Of a stretch of DNA of 64,000 nt, positions 33,823 to 42,301 are shown piece by piece. The stretch is taken from NCBI GenBank assembly GCA_964444665.1, contig CAYUIE010000016.1, positions 8,547 to 72,546 on the forward strand, written 5' to 3'. The stretch is from CAYZTY01 sp964444665 (GTDB lineage: Bacteria; Planctomycetota; Phycisphaerae; Sedimentisphaerales; CAYZTY01). Below the pieces are notes generated by a model. It was not told the DNA's origin. It was given only the letters and a program-made list of their open reading frames with translations, and did not search any database. A program made the translations under genes and the position numbers. The first letter of the stretch is position 1, and each line of letters opens with the position of its first letter.

Positions 33823-35517
33823 ATGTTTGATTTGTGCAGCGGCATTCTGGCGGAAAACCTCGAGAAGCTCAACATCATTTTGTTGATAGGTATCGCCATC
33901 TTCGGGGGAACGATAGGAGCGAGAATATTCCACCGGCTCAGCATCCCCAGGATAGTGGGTTATGTTGCGATAGGAATAATATTAGGACCGTGGCTGGGGA
34001 TTATTTCCAAGCAGACAGTCATAGACCTTGAGCCATTCAATATGTTTGCCCTGGGTATTATTGGTTTTTTAATCGGCGGCGAGCTTAAACGTGAAATTTT
34101 TACGAGGTTCGGCAGACAGGTCCTTACCATTTTGCTCTTCGAAGGCCTGACGGCTTTCATATTGGTGGCAACGCTTAGTTTTTCAGTAACTTGGTATTTT
34201 TCCGACTGGAAAACCGGAGTAGCTGTTGGTGTGGTATTTGGCGCTATTTGTGCTGCAACGGACCCTGCCTCGACAATGAGTGTATTGTGGGAGTCTAAAA
34301 GCCGCGGACCTCTTACGGCGATGTTGACGGCGATTGTCGCACTCGACGATGCCCTCGCCCTGATTTTGTATACTATTTGCGTGAGTGTTGCGGGGGTGGT
34401 TATAGGCCATCAGGAAGTTGGTTTTCTGGCGGCGTTATTTTCCTCTTTTCACGAAATCTTCGGCTCACTGGCAGTAGGCATATTAGTAGGCTTACTTCTG
34501 AACTGGATTTTAAAACGAACCGACGAACCGGAAAGAGTGCTGATTTTCAGTATAAGCTTAGCGCTGATAATCATCGGGGTGGCGATAACCAGACAGTTGG
34601 ACGTCATTATTTCATCTATGGCTCTGGGAGTAACGCTTACAAATATCGGCTCAAAAAAAGTCCTGTCAAGTTTCGGGCTTGTTCACAGGTTTTCGGCGCC
34701 GATTTACGTCTTGTTCTTCGTACTTGTCGGTGCCAGGTTAAGAATCACCAATGGAGGCACACAAGTTCTGTTTCTTGCCGTCGCTTACATTGTCGGGACC
34801 GCTGCCGGCAAGACCATCGGGGCGTGGTGGGGCGCCGTTCACTCCAAAGCTATATCATCTATCCGTAAATATCTCGGTTTCTGTTTATATCAACAGGGCA
34901 CAATTGCTATAGCGTTATTGCTTGCGGCAAGCAAACGATTTGAAGGTCAAATTAGAGATACAATGCTGTCGGTGATAATAGCCGGTGTGTTTGTGTTTCA
35001 GCTCCTCGGCCCCATATTCGTAAAAATTGGCTCTAAAAAAGCTGGTGAAGCAGGGCTTAATATCACCGAGGAGGACCTGATAAAAACCTACAATGTGGGT
35101 GACGTGATGAATAGACAAATCCCTACTATTGCCGCCGATACCACGCTTACGGAGATAATAAGGACGTTTGGCAATACCGAGAGCTTCTATTACCCGGTAG
35201 TCGACAAAAACAAACGGCTAATCGGTGCCGTTACTGTGGACGGAATCCGAAATACTCTTAACACTATGGAGGCTCAGCGGTGGCTGATAGCACTTGACAT
35301 TCTCGAGCCGGTCATAACCAGGACAATGCCGAAGGTTCCGCTTGCCGATGCTCTTGAGCAAGGTAAAAGTCAGGATTTAGAGTACCTGCCGGTAGTGGCA
35401 TCGAAGGATGATGAGACTCTTGTGGGGGTTCTTGATACTCGAAGTTTACAACGAATGCTAACTGCCGAGGTAATGGCGCGACAGCACAAAGCCGACGAAA
35501 TGCATAACATCAGTTAA
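33823..35517 (+). CDS. CPA2-family antiporter with CBS pair
   Basis: A 564-residue protein. Residues 1-405 form an antiporter core with RIVGYVAIGIILGPWLGI, the DD pair in AIVALDDALALILYTICV and CLYQQGTIAIALLLAAS. Residues 420-550 form two CBS motifs (VGDVMNRQIPTIAADTTLTE and ILEPVITRTMPKVPLADAL), which bind adenine nucleotides and could gate transport by energy state. It is 200 bases from the first antiporter gene. Confidence 0.9.
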   Translation: MFDLCSGILAENLEKLNIILLIGIAIFGGTIGARIFHRLSIPRIVGYVAIGIILGPWLGIISKQTVIDLEPFNMFALGIIGFLIGGELKREIFTRFGRQVLTILLFEGLTAFILVATLSFSVTWYFSDWKTGVAVGVVFGAICAATDPASTMSVLWESKSRGPLTAMLTAIVALDDALALILYTICVSVAGVVIGHQEVGFLAALFSSFHEIFGSLAVGILVGLLLNWILKRTDEPERVLIFSISLALIIIGVAITRQLDVIISSMALGVTLTNIGSKKVLSSFGLVHRFSAPIYVLFFVLVGARLRITNGGTQVLFLAVAYIVGTAAGKTIGAWWGAVHSKAISSIRKYLGFCLYQQGTIAIALLLAASKRFEGQIRDTMLSVIIAGVFVFQLLGPIFVKIGSKKAGEAGLNITEEDLIKTYNVGDVMNRQIPTIAADTTLTEIIRTFGNTESFYYPVVDKNKRLIGAVTVDGIRNTLNTMEAQRWLIALDILEPVITRTMPKVPLADALEQGKSQDLEYLPVVASKDDETLVGVLDTRSLQRMLTAEVMARQHKADEMHNIS

Positions 35518-35594
35518 GAATCACTCAAAATTCCCGCCCGTCGGCCGGCTTAAAAACAACTGGAACCATAAGTTTGTGTGATGGGATTATTAAC

Positions 35595-35623
35595 TTGACA
35601 ATTATCGCTCTTGAGTAGATACT
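35595..35623 (+). promoter_or_regulatory. Sigma70-like promoter
   Basis: TTGACA (35595-35600) and GATACT (35618-35623), 17 bases apart, about 58 bases upstream of the SurA-like start. Confidence 0.5.
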
Positions 35624-35680
35624 GTGTTACCTCGTTCTTATATTGGCCAATCAATTTTTTATCTTTACGAAAGGACCAAA

Positions 35681-36820
35681 ATGAAGACTTTTTTTGACAT
35701 TTTTGCGTTATTCCTGACGATTTATACCAGTGTGGCGTTCGGCGCCGAGGCCGGTGTTTCCGAACGGGTAACAGATGCTAAAACCTCAGCGGTTCTCAAG
35801 CCTGACACGACCAAGACTTCAAAAATACTCTCTGATAATGCCGAAGAATCCACTTCCGTCGCAGCCCTCGTCAACGGCGTTGCAATTACCGAAGAGAAGG
35901 TACAAGCTATTATAGAGAAAGCCCTTCGAGGTCTCAGAGGTCAAATTCCGCCACAACTTCTCGAGCAACACTTGGATAAAATGAGAAAAGACGCCATGGA
36001 ACGTCTCATAGCTGAGCAGTTGCTGGACGAACAGATTAAGAAAAAGAATATAACGGTGAGCGACAAAGAGGTAAACGAACAGATAAGTCAAATAGCGATG
36101 CAACAGAAACTGACGGTAAATGATTTGAAGGCTCTTCTCGAGGCTTATGGCAAGAATCTTGACGAATTGAAGGAGCAGATCAGGCAAGGTACGAGTTATG
36201 AGAAACTTATCGATATTGAGACCGGCGGGAAAATCAACGTCACACAACAGGAAGCTCAAAACTACTACGAGGCAAACACTGAACAATTCAAAACTCCTGA
36301 GCGAATCAGTGCCAGTCACATTCTGGTAAGTACGCGGCCAACCGAGCCCAACAGTGACCCGGCCAAACTCAAGGCCGATGCAAAAGCGAAAGCCGAATCA
36401 CTGCTAAAACAAATACAAAACGGAGCTGATTTCGCCGAACTGGCGAGGACACATTCGGATTGTCCGTCTGCAAAAGACGGAGGAAAATTAGGCACATTTT
36501 CGAAAGGCGAAATGGTGCCTGAATTCGAAAAGGTAGCTCTTACCCTGGACGTCGGAAAGGTAAGCGGAATAACAGAGACGTCGTATGGCTACCACATCAT
36601 AAAAGTAACTGACCGGAAAAAGGCAACATTAGTAAGTTTCGAAGAGCTCAAAGATGGGATAATTCAAAGCCTCAAGGGGAAAAAACAAGAGGAGTTTATA
36701 GCCGAATATATCGAAACTCTGAAGGCAAAAGCCACGATAGTATATAGCGAAAAATCAAGCCCGGCTCAACCAAATCAGACACCCAAGCCGTCGAAGAAGC
36801 CGGCTATGAAGAAAAAGTAA
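35681..36820 (+). CDS. SurA/PrsA-like parvulin peptidyl-prolyl isomerase
   Basis: A 379-residue exported folding factor. Signal peptide residues 1-20 (MKTFFDIFALFLTIYTSVAFG) end in an AxG-type site. A SurA_N-like helical domain covers about 60-180 and one parvulin domain about 205-300 (ISASHILVSTRP, GADFAELARTHSDCPSAKDGG, GYHIIKVTDRK). A Lys/Pro-rich tail follows. I choose ATG 35681, with AAGGA nearby, over the in-frame codon 57 bases upstream. It probably assists periplasmic or outer-membrane protein folding. Confidence 0.9.
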   Translation: MKTFFDIFALFLTIYTSVAFGAEAGVSERVTDAKTSAVLKPDTTKTSKILSDNAEESTSVAALVNGVAITEEKVQAIIEKALRGLRGQIPPQLLEQHLDKMRKDAMERLIAEQLLDEQIKKKNITVSDKEVNEQISQIAMQQKLTVNDLKALLEAYGKNLDELKEQIRQGTSYEKLIDIETGGKINVTQQEAQNYYEANTEQFKTPERISASHILVSTRPTEPNSDPAKLKADAKAKAESLLKQIQNGADFAELARTHSDCPSAKDGGKLGTFSKGEMVPEFEKVALTLDVGKVSGITETSYGYHIIKVTDRKKATLVSFEELKDGIIQSLKGKKQEEFIAEYIETLKAKATIVYSEKSSPAQPNQTPKPSKKPAMKKK

Positions 36821-36914
36821 CTATCGACTGGTCGGGAACGAGAAAACCTCCAAATTTATTTGGGGCAGGTATTAAAAAATTGCGAAGTAGGGCGGGATCT
36901 ACACCTCATCGGTA

Positions 36915-38531
36915 CTACCGGTCCCTGGAAAGTTCGAGGTGCATTGCGAAATTAACGTCGTCGGTTTCGGGAAAATCGCTTCTGCAATGAACTCCTCTGC
37001 TTTCCGTACGTCTTTCAGCAGCCTGGGCCATCAACAGCGCATTTGTGAGCATATTCTGGCATTGCCAGCCCTCGGGAGAATCGAAAACCTTGTCCATTAC
37101 ATATCGCTGCCAGAACCGTATAATCTCCTGTGCTTCTCTCAACGGCTGAGCTTTTCTAATAATACCGACATTGCGCCACATCAGCGCACGCAACGAGTTT
37201 CGAATGTCGATGGTATCTAACCTGCTCCGGTCGGAGTGCGGTATTTGATATTTAATGCGGGGGTGTTTCGGAGGGGCTTGTCGGCCTTTGCACTTTTCAA
37301 CTGCTGAGATACCGGCAATTCTGCCAAAGACCAGCCCTTCGAGCAGCGAGTTGCTGCCAAGGCGATTCGCACCGTGCAGGCCGCTTGCGGACACTTCCCC
37401 GCAGGCATAAAGACCTTTGATGCTGCTGGCGGCCCTGAGGTCGGTTTTAACGCCGCCTATCATATAATGAGCGCTGGGCCTGACGGGTATCAAGTCTTTG
37501 CTTACATTAATGTCAAAGCTTTCGCACAATTCGCTAATCAGCGGAAATCTCTTTGCAAAATGCGTCTTATCAAAATTCCGCACATCCAGATAAACATGCG
37601 TTGAATTGGTTGCCCGCATTTGCTCCAGTATCGCCCTGCTGACTATATCCCGCGGTGCAAGCTCGCCTTTCGGATGGTAATCTTTCATAAAACGATTCCC
37701 GTTACAGTCCAGCAGGACCGCTCCCTCTCCGCGAAGAGTCTCTGTAATCAGCGCCCGCGAGGCGCCGGCGACGTACAACGTCGTCGGGTGAAACTGCATA
37801 AACTCCATATCGCGCAGGACCGCACCAGTTCTGTAGGCCATTGCTATGCCGTCGCTGGTTGCTCCTTTCGGATTGGTTGTCTCCCGATAAAGCTGCCCGG
37901 CGCCTCCGCTTGCCAAAACAGTACTTCCTGCCCAGATTATCTGTTCACCTGTTTGCGAATTACGTCCGACCAGACCTACGCATTCGTTCTCGTCATCGGT
38001 GATAAGGTCTATGACGTAGAAATTCTCAATGATTCTCACAGTCTGCATTTGCCTGACTTTTTCTATCAGGCTTTCAGAAATAATCCGTCCGGTCGAGTCT
38101 CCGTGAGCGTGGGCAATTCGGGCATGGCTGTGGCCGCCTTCGATGGTCACATCCATATGACCATCGACCATATCGAATTCGGTTCCCCATTCGAGAAGTT
38201 GTCGAAGCAGCTCAGGCCCCTGCCCGACAACCAGCTCGACCACCTCAGTATCATTCAGTCCACAGCCGGTGCTGAGTGTATCGGATATATGAGACTGGAA
38301 GGAATCTTCCGGCCCGAGGACCGAGCTAATCCCCCCCTGGGCGTTCCAGGTATTGCTTTCCTGAAGCGATTCTTTACAAACCAGGATAACATTGCAGCCG
38401 GCCCCGGCCTCGATGGCCGACCGCAGGCCAGCAATTCCACCGCCGATTACCAAAACGTCGGTGAAAAGCTGCTGAGTCGAAGCAGTATCGATATTCGCCA
38501 GGTATCTTCTAAATTCCGGCTGTGCGCTCAT
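36915..38531 (-). CDS. nadB: L-aspartate oxidase
   Basis: A 538-residue FAD enzyme converting L-aspartate to iminoaspartate, the first step of NAD synthesis. It has the FAD loop VLVIGGGIAGLRSAIEAG near residue 28, the GGISSVLGPEDS segment, GGHSHARIAHAHGDSTG (active-site region) and the second FAD contact GEVSASGLHGANRLGSNSLLE. Succinate dehydrogenase flavoprotein is ruled out by length and the single, stand-alone gene. nadA and nadC are not in the window. Confidence 0.94.
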   Translation of the reverse strand: MSAQPEFRRYLANIDTASTQQLFTDVLVIGGGIAGLRSAIEAGAGCNVILVCKESLQESNTWNAQGGISSVLGPEDSFQSHISDTLSTGCGLNDTEVVELVVGQGPELLRQLLEWGTEFDMVDGHMDVTIEGGHSHARIAHAHGDSTGRIISESLIEKVRQMQTVRIIENFYVIDLITDDENECVGLVGRNSQTGEQIIWAGSTVLASGGAGQLYRETTNPKGATSDGIAMAYRTGAVLRDMEFMQFHPTTLYVAGASRALITETLRGEGAVLLDCNGNRFMKDYHPKGELAPRDIVSRAILEQMRATNSTHVYLDVRNFDKTHFAKRFPLISELCESFDINVSKDLIPVRPSAHYMIGGVKTDLRAASSIKGLYACGEVSASGLHGANRLGSNSLLEGLVFGRIAGISAVEKCKGRQAPPKHPRIKYQIPHSDRSRLDTIDIRNSLRALMWRNVGIIRKAQPLREAQEIIRFWQRYVMDKVFDSPEGWQCQNMLTNALLMAQAAERRTESRGVHCRSDFPETDDVNFAMHLELSRDR

Positions 38532-38615
38532 AAAAATATTACATACATTTATTGTTTGGCTGTGTATCCATTGGGCTCAGTACTTGCAGAGTCGATACCA
38601 CCTGGATTCTCCGGA

Positions 38616-39218
38616 TTATTTAGTTTTCCGGCAAAACAATGCACTGTCATCAGTGAATAGTTTTTTGCCATCGGCATACTTGCGAACAAATGCCTGGAGT
38701 TCCTGCGTTGAGGCTGTTAATACAGGCTTATCTTCGACGAATGTATGTTTTACAATATTGGGATTTTCCTTAAGCAGCTCCTTCATCGCATCATCATCAG
38801 TAAGTTGTAGTTTCAAGACGGACCCAACAAAATCAACTTTGATAAATGTATGAGTGGGTATCAAAAACAATGTGTTGTACGCCCAGTTTACCTTGTTTGG
38901 GTCTTTTTCGTCCCAGGGTGTTTCTCTTGGGTAAAGGTCCAGGAAAAGGTTCTTTCCCAGTTTTGTCAAATGTGCTTCAAACGAGCCTTTGCTGCCTTCA
39001 TTATCAGTGAAAATTAATCTGTATACTTTGTCCTCTTCGTTAAATTCCTTAAATTCCCAGACGTTATCAGGCTTGTTGGAATCCTCTACCCAGGTACCAA
39101 TTAATCTTGCATCAAATACCAAATCCTTTTCCGTGTAAAGCGGATGCAGTGACATAACAGGCACACACCCACCTAAAACAGCTGCCAACAAATAGAAAAG
39201 AAGCTTCTTAATTTTCAT
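38616..39218 (-). CDS. Predicted lipoprotein, unknown function
   Basis: A 200-residue protein with a lipoprotein signal (lipobox VLGGC, C18). The rest is beta-rich with the pattern LIGTWVEDSNKPDNVWEFKEF and YRLIFTDNEGSKGSFEAHL, a lipocalin-like start found in many small lipoproteins. No catalytic motif. It follows nadB's upstream region on the same strand but has no obvious operon partner. Confidence 0.7.
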   Translation of the reverse strand: MKIKKLLFYLLAAVLGGCVPVMSLHPLYTEKDLVFDARLIGTWVEDSNKPDNVWEFKEFNEEDKVYRLIFTDNEGSKGSFEAHLTKLGKNLFLDLYPRETPWDEKDPNKVNWAYNTLFLIPTHTFIKVDFVGSVLKLQLTDDDAMKELLKENPNIVKHTFVEDKPVLTASTQELQAFVRKYADGKKLFTDDSALFCRKTK

Positions 39219-39403
39219 TTTTCAGCCTCCTTAATATGAAGTTTCAATTTCAATTACTATAGTACCGCAAAACCTTGTTTTTTACAAGCCTGCAATAACT
39301 GCTCAAATGAGCAGCCTTTGTTCGGAAGATAAATATTACCCTTTCGAGGGCTGCGACGGCAGTACAATCGCTAACAGCAATATAATCGCTATTTAATTGA
39401 GAG

Positions 39404-40144
39404 CTACAACCGCGCCAGCTCAACCCAGTCGCAATCTGCCAGGGACTCGATTACAACCTCGCCCAGCCGGCCCTCTTCGACATCGACAGTCTCGTCAAAA
39501 GGAACAACTGCAAGTATATTAACGTTGCCGCAGCGTGCAATTACCTGCGGAGCAGTCGTCTCGGCGGGTTCGGCCTTTGATGCGTCATAGCCGTTAATAA
39601 CCACGCCGGCAATTTTCAGATTTTTAGAGCGCATCGCATCAATCGTCAAAAGTGTGTGATTTATGGTGCCCAGCTCGGCCCGGGAGACAATCACCACCGG
39701 CAGTCCAAGCCCGGCCGCCAAATCAAGCACGTCAATATCTTCGGTAATCGGAACACGGAGGCCACCAATACCTTCGACAATAACCAGTTGACAACTTTGA
39801 CAAATATAGTTGTACGACGAGGAAATCTGCTCGAAGTCCACTTCTCGGTGCTCGTAATCGGCGCTTACTATAGGTGCAGCCGGCGTCGCATAGCCGACAG
39901 GATTTACCACCGAAAGAGGGTAATCACAATCGCTGCAGTAGGCCAGAAATTCCGCGTCGCTGCTGATAAGACCTTCTCTGCTGTGTCGGCAGCCGGTGGC
40001 GATGGGCTTGAATACGCCAACCTTCAGGCCGCTATCGGTCAGTATTCTTGCGATAGTACCGGCAATCAGTGTCTTACCCACGCCGGTATCGGTGCCGGTT
40101 ATGAAAAGGCCCGGCTTTTCGGGAAAATTCATTTGTAGAGACAT
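39404..40144 (-). CDS. bioD: Dethiobiotin synthetase
   Basis: A 246-residue ATP-dependent enzyme closing the ureido ring of biotin from diaminopelargonate and CO2. P-loop GTDTGVGKT (residues 16-24), KPIATGC and the second motif VEGIGGLRVPITED are present. It lies three bases after bioA, so the two are cotranscribed. Confidence 0.95.
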   Translation of the reverse strand: MSLQMNFPEKPGLFITGTDTGVGKTLIAGTIARILTDSGLKVGVFKPIATGCRHSREGLISSDAEFLAYCSDCDYPLSVVNPVGYATPAAPIVSADYEHREVDFEQISSSYNYICQSCQLVIVEGIGGLRVPITEDIDVLDLAAGLGLPVVIVSRAELGTINHTLLTIDAMRSKNLKIAGVVINGYDASKAEPAETTAPQVIARCGNVNILAVVPFDETVDVEEGRLGEVVIESLADCDWVELARL

Positions 40145-40147
40145 TCG

Positions 40148-41509
40148 CTATTCTCTCGAAATTCGCGGCAGCTCATTTTTAATCGAATCATAAACCACGG
40201 CAAGCAGTTTTTCCAGCAGCGGCAAATCAATCGCAATCGGCGGCATCAGCACAATCACATCGCTCAACGGCCGCATCATAATTCCCTCTTTTCGCATCGC
40301 CCGGCAGAGTCCGGCTCCGATGGTCTTATGACGCGGGAATGGCTGCCTGGTACTCTTATCCTGCACAATCTCAATTCCGCCCATCATCCCGCACTGCCGC
40401 ACATCGCCTACAAAAGGCAGCTCGGCAATTTTAGCAAGATAATTTTTTATAAGTTCAATTTTTGGCGGTAAAGACTCTATGATTTTATTTTCTTCGAGCA
40501 ATTCCAGCGATGCGGCCGCCGCCGCGCATCCTAAAGCGTTGCCGGTATAGGTATGGCCGTGATAAAAGGTTTTCTCTTCAGCGACGGTGCCAAGGAAAGC
40601 CTCGAAGACCTGCTGTGTAGTTAGCGTGGCGGCCAACGGCAAATATCCGCCGCTAAGTCCTTTCGCCAGGCACATAATATCCGGCTCAACCTGCTCGTGC
40701 TCGCAGGCAAACATTCGGCCGGTTCTGCCGAAACCCGTGGCGACTTCATCGGCTATTAAGAGTACACCATATTTTTTTGTAAGGTCGCGCAAGTCTTTCA
40801 GGAATCCCTGCGGATGGACAATCATCCCTCCGGCGCCCTGAACAAGAGGCTCAAGCAAAACTGCGATGATTTGGTCAGTTTTATCTTTTAATATGTTCTC
40901 AATCTCCTGCAGTGTGTACTTGGCACAATCACAGTTTTTTCCATCGAACCGGTAAGGATGTGGAGCAGGCACAAAAAAAGCCTCGAACAAAAGCGGCCGG
41001 AATATGGAATGAAACGTCTCGATTCCGCCGACGCTTACGGAGCCTAAAGTGTCACCGTGATAGCTTGCTCGCAGTGCGATGAATTTTCTTCGGGTCTTTT
41101 GGCCGAGATTTTGGTAATACTGAAATGCCATTTTAAGTGCAATCTCGACGGCCGTAGCGCCGCTGTCCGAGTAAAATACCTTCTTAAGACTACCTGGTGC
41201 AATCCGGACGAGCTTCTCCGCAAGCTCGATTGATTTGGTTTGTCCCAGGCCCAAAAGGGTGCTATGGGCGACCTTCTGGAGCTGGGTTTTTATGGCATCA
41301 TCGATTTTTTTAACACGGTGGCCGTGCAGGTTACACCACAGCGAGCTGATGCCGTCGATATATCGTCTGCCCTCGGTATCGATAAGAAAAAAGCCCTCGG
41401 CCGAGTCGATAATCACCGGCTCAGAAGCCAGCCAATCAGCCATCTGTGTGAAAGGATGCCACAGATACTTCTTGTCAAGGCCAACAAGATTTGTCGTACG
41501 GGTATTCAT
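40148..41509 (-). CDS. bioA: Adenosylmethionine-8-amino-7-oxononanoate aminotransferase
   Basis: A 453-residue PLP aminotransferase making 7,8-diaminopelargonate. It has KKYLWHPFTQMADW at the N-terminus, the PLP contacts DSGATAVEIALKMAF and LIADEVATGFGRTG, and the lysine in CLAKGLSGGYLPLA. I choose ATG 41509, the usual distance before WHPFTQM; the frame is open 18 codons further. Operon with bioD. bioF and bioB are not in the window. Confidence 0.94.
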   Translation of the reverse strand: MNTRTTNLVGLDKKYLWHPFTQMADWLASEPVIIDSAEGFFLIDTEGRRYIDGISSLWCNLHGHRVKKIDDAIKTQLQKVAHSTLLGLGQTKSIELAEKLVRIAPGSLKKVFYSDSGATAVEIALKMAFQYYQNLGQKTRRKFIALRASYHGDTLGSVSVGGIETFHSIFRPLLFEAFFVPAPHPYRFDGKNCDCAKYTLQEIENILKDKTDQIIAVLLEPLVQGAGGMIVHPQGFLKDLRDLTKKYGVLLIADEVATGFGRTGRMFACEHEQVEPDIMCLAKGLSGGYLPLAATLTTQQVFEAFLGTVAEEKTFYHGHTYTGNALGCAAAAASLELLEENKIIESLPPKIELIKNYLAKIAELPFVGDVRQCGMMGGIEIVQDKSTRQPFPRHKTIGAGLCRAMRKEGIMMRPLSDVIVLMPPIAIDLPLLEKLLAVVYDSIKNELPRISRE

Positions 41510-41626
41510 AACGGCGTCTATCCGGTCAGGCGAAATTATAATACACAATCCGCGTGATGTCATAGAGATTATGGTTTATTAAAATTGTCGTGAAAAAACC
41601 GGTGTAGAGGCGATATAATACCAGAT

Positions 41627-42301
41627 ATGTATTCATGGGATGAGAAAGACAAATTTGCGATGGCCCGGGCTGATATGGTAAGAACGCAGCTGCAGAGTCG
41701 TGACATAACCGACCCGAAAGTGCTGGGGATTATGGGCGAGATTGCCCGCGAAGAATTCATACCAAAAACGTATCAGTCCCAGGCTTACGCCGACTGCCCG
41801 GTGCCTATCGGGATGGGCCAGACCATAAGCCAGCCTTACATCGTGGCATTGATGACGCAGGTCCTGCACATTACGCCTGATTGTGATGTTCTCGAGCTTG
41901 GTACAGGCAGTGGATATCAGACGGCCATACTGGCCAAACTGGCCCGTAAGGTTTATACCATCGAGAAGTACAACCAGCTTTCCGAATCCGCCCAGGCGGT
42001 ACTGACTCGTCTGGGCATAAAAAATGTAGAGTTCTGCGTAGGAGATGGCAGCTGCGGCTGGCCGGAGAAAAGGGTATTTGACAATATTATGATTACCGCC
42101 GCCGTGCCAAAATTGCCGGCACCACTGACCGAGCAGCTTGCCGAAGACGGACTGTTAGCGGCCCCGGTCGGAGGAGAATATATACAGCAATTGTTGCTGT
42201 ACGAAAAAAAGGACAATCAGCTCGAGAAAAAGACAATCTGCGATTGCCGGTTTGTCAGACTTCTCGGCAAATATGGTTTCAAGGACAACGATAGTGGATA
42301 G
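41627..42301 (+). CDS. pcm: Protein-L-isoaspartate O-methyltransferase
   Basis: A 224-residue cytosolic Pcm of normal length. Motifs are PVPIGMGQTISQPYIVALM, the SAM loop VLELGTGSGYQTAILA, and DNIMITAAVPKLPAPL. Unlike the copy at 10018 it has no membrane anchor. It overlaps recG by a few bases, so it is probably translated together with it. Confidence 0.94.
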   Translation: MYSWDEKDKFAMARADMVRTQLQSRDITDPKVLGIMGEIAREEFIPKTYQSQAYADCPVPIGMGQTISQPYIVALMTQVLHITPDCDVLELGTGSGYQTAILAKLARKVYTIEKYNQLSESAQAVLTRLGIKNVEFCVGDGSCGWPEKRVFDNIMITAAVPKLPAPLTEQLAEDGLLAAPVGGEYIQQLLLYEKKDNQLEKKTICDCRFVRLLGKYGFKDNDSG

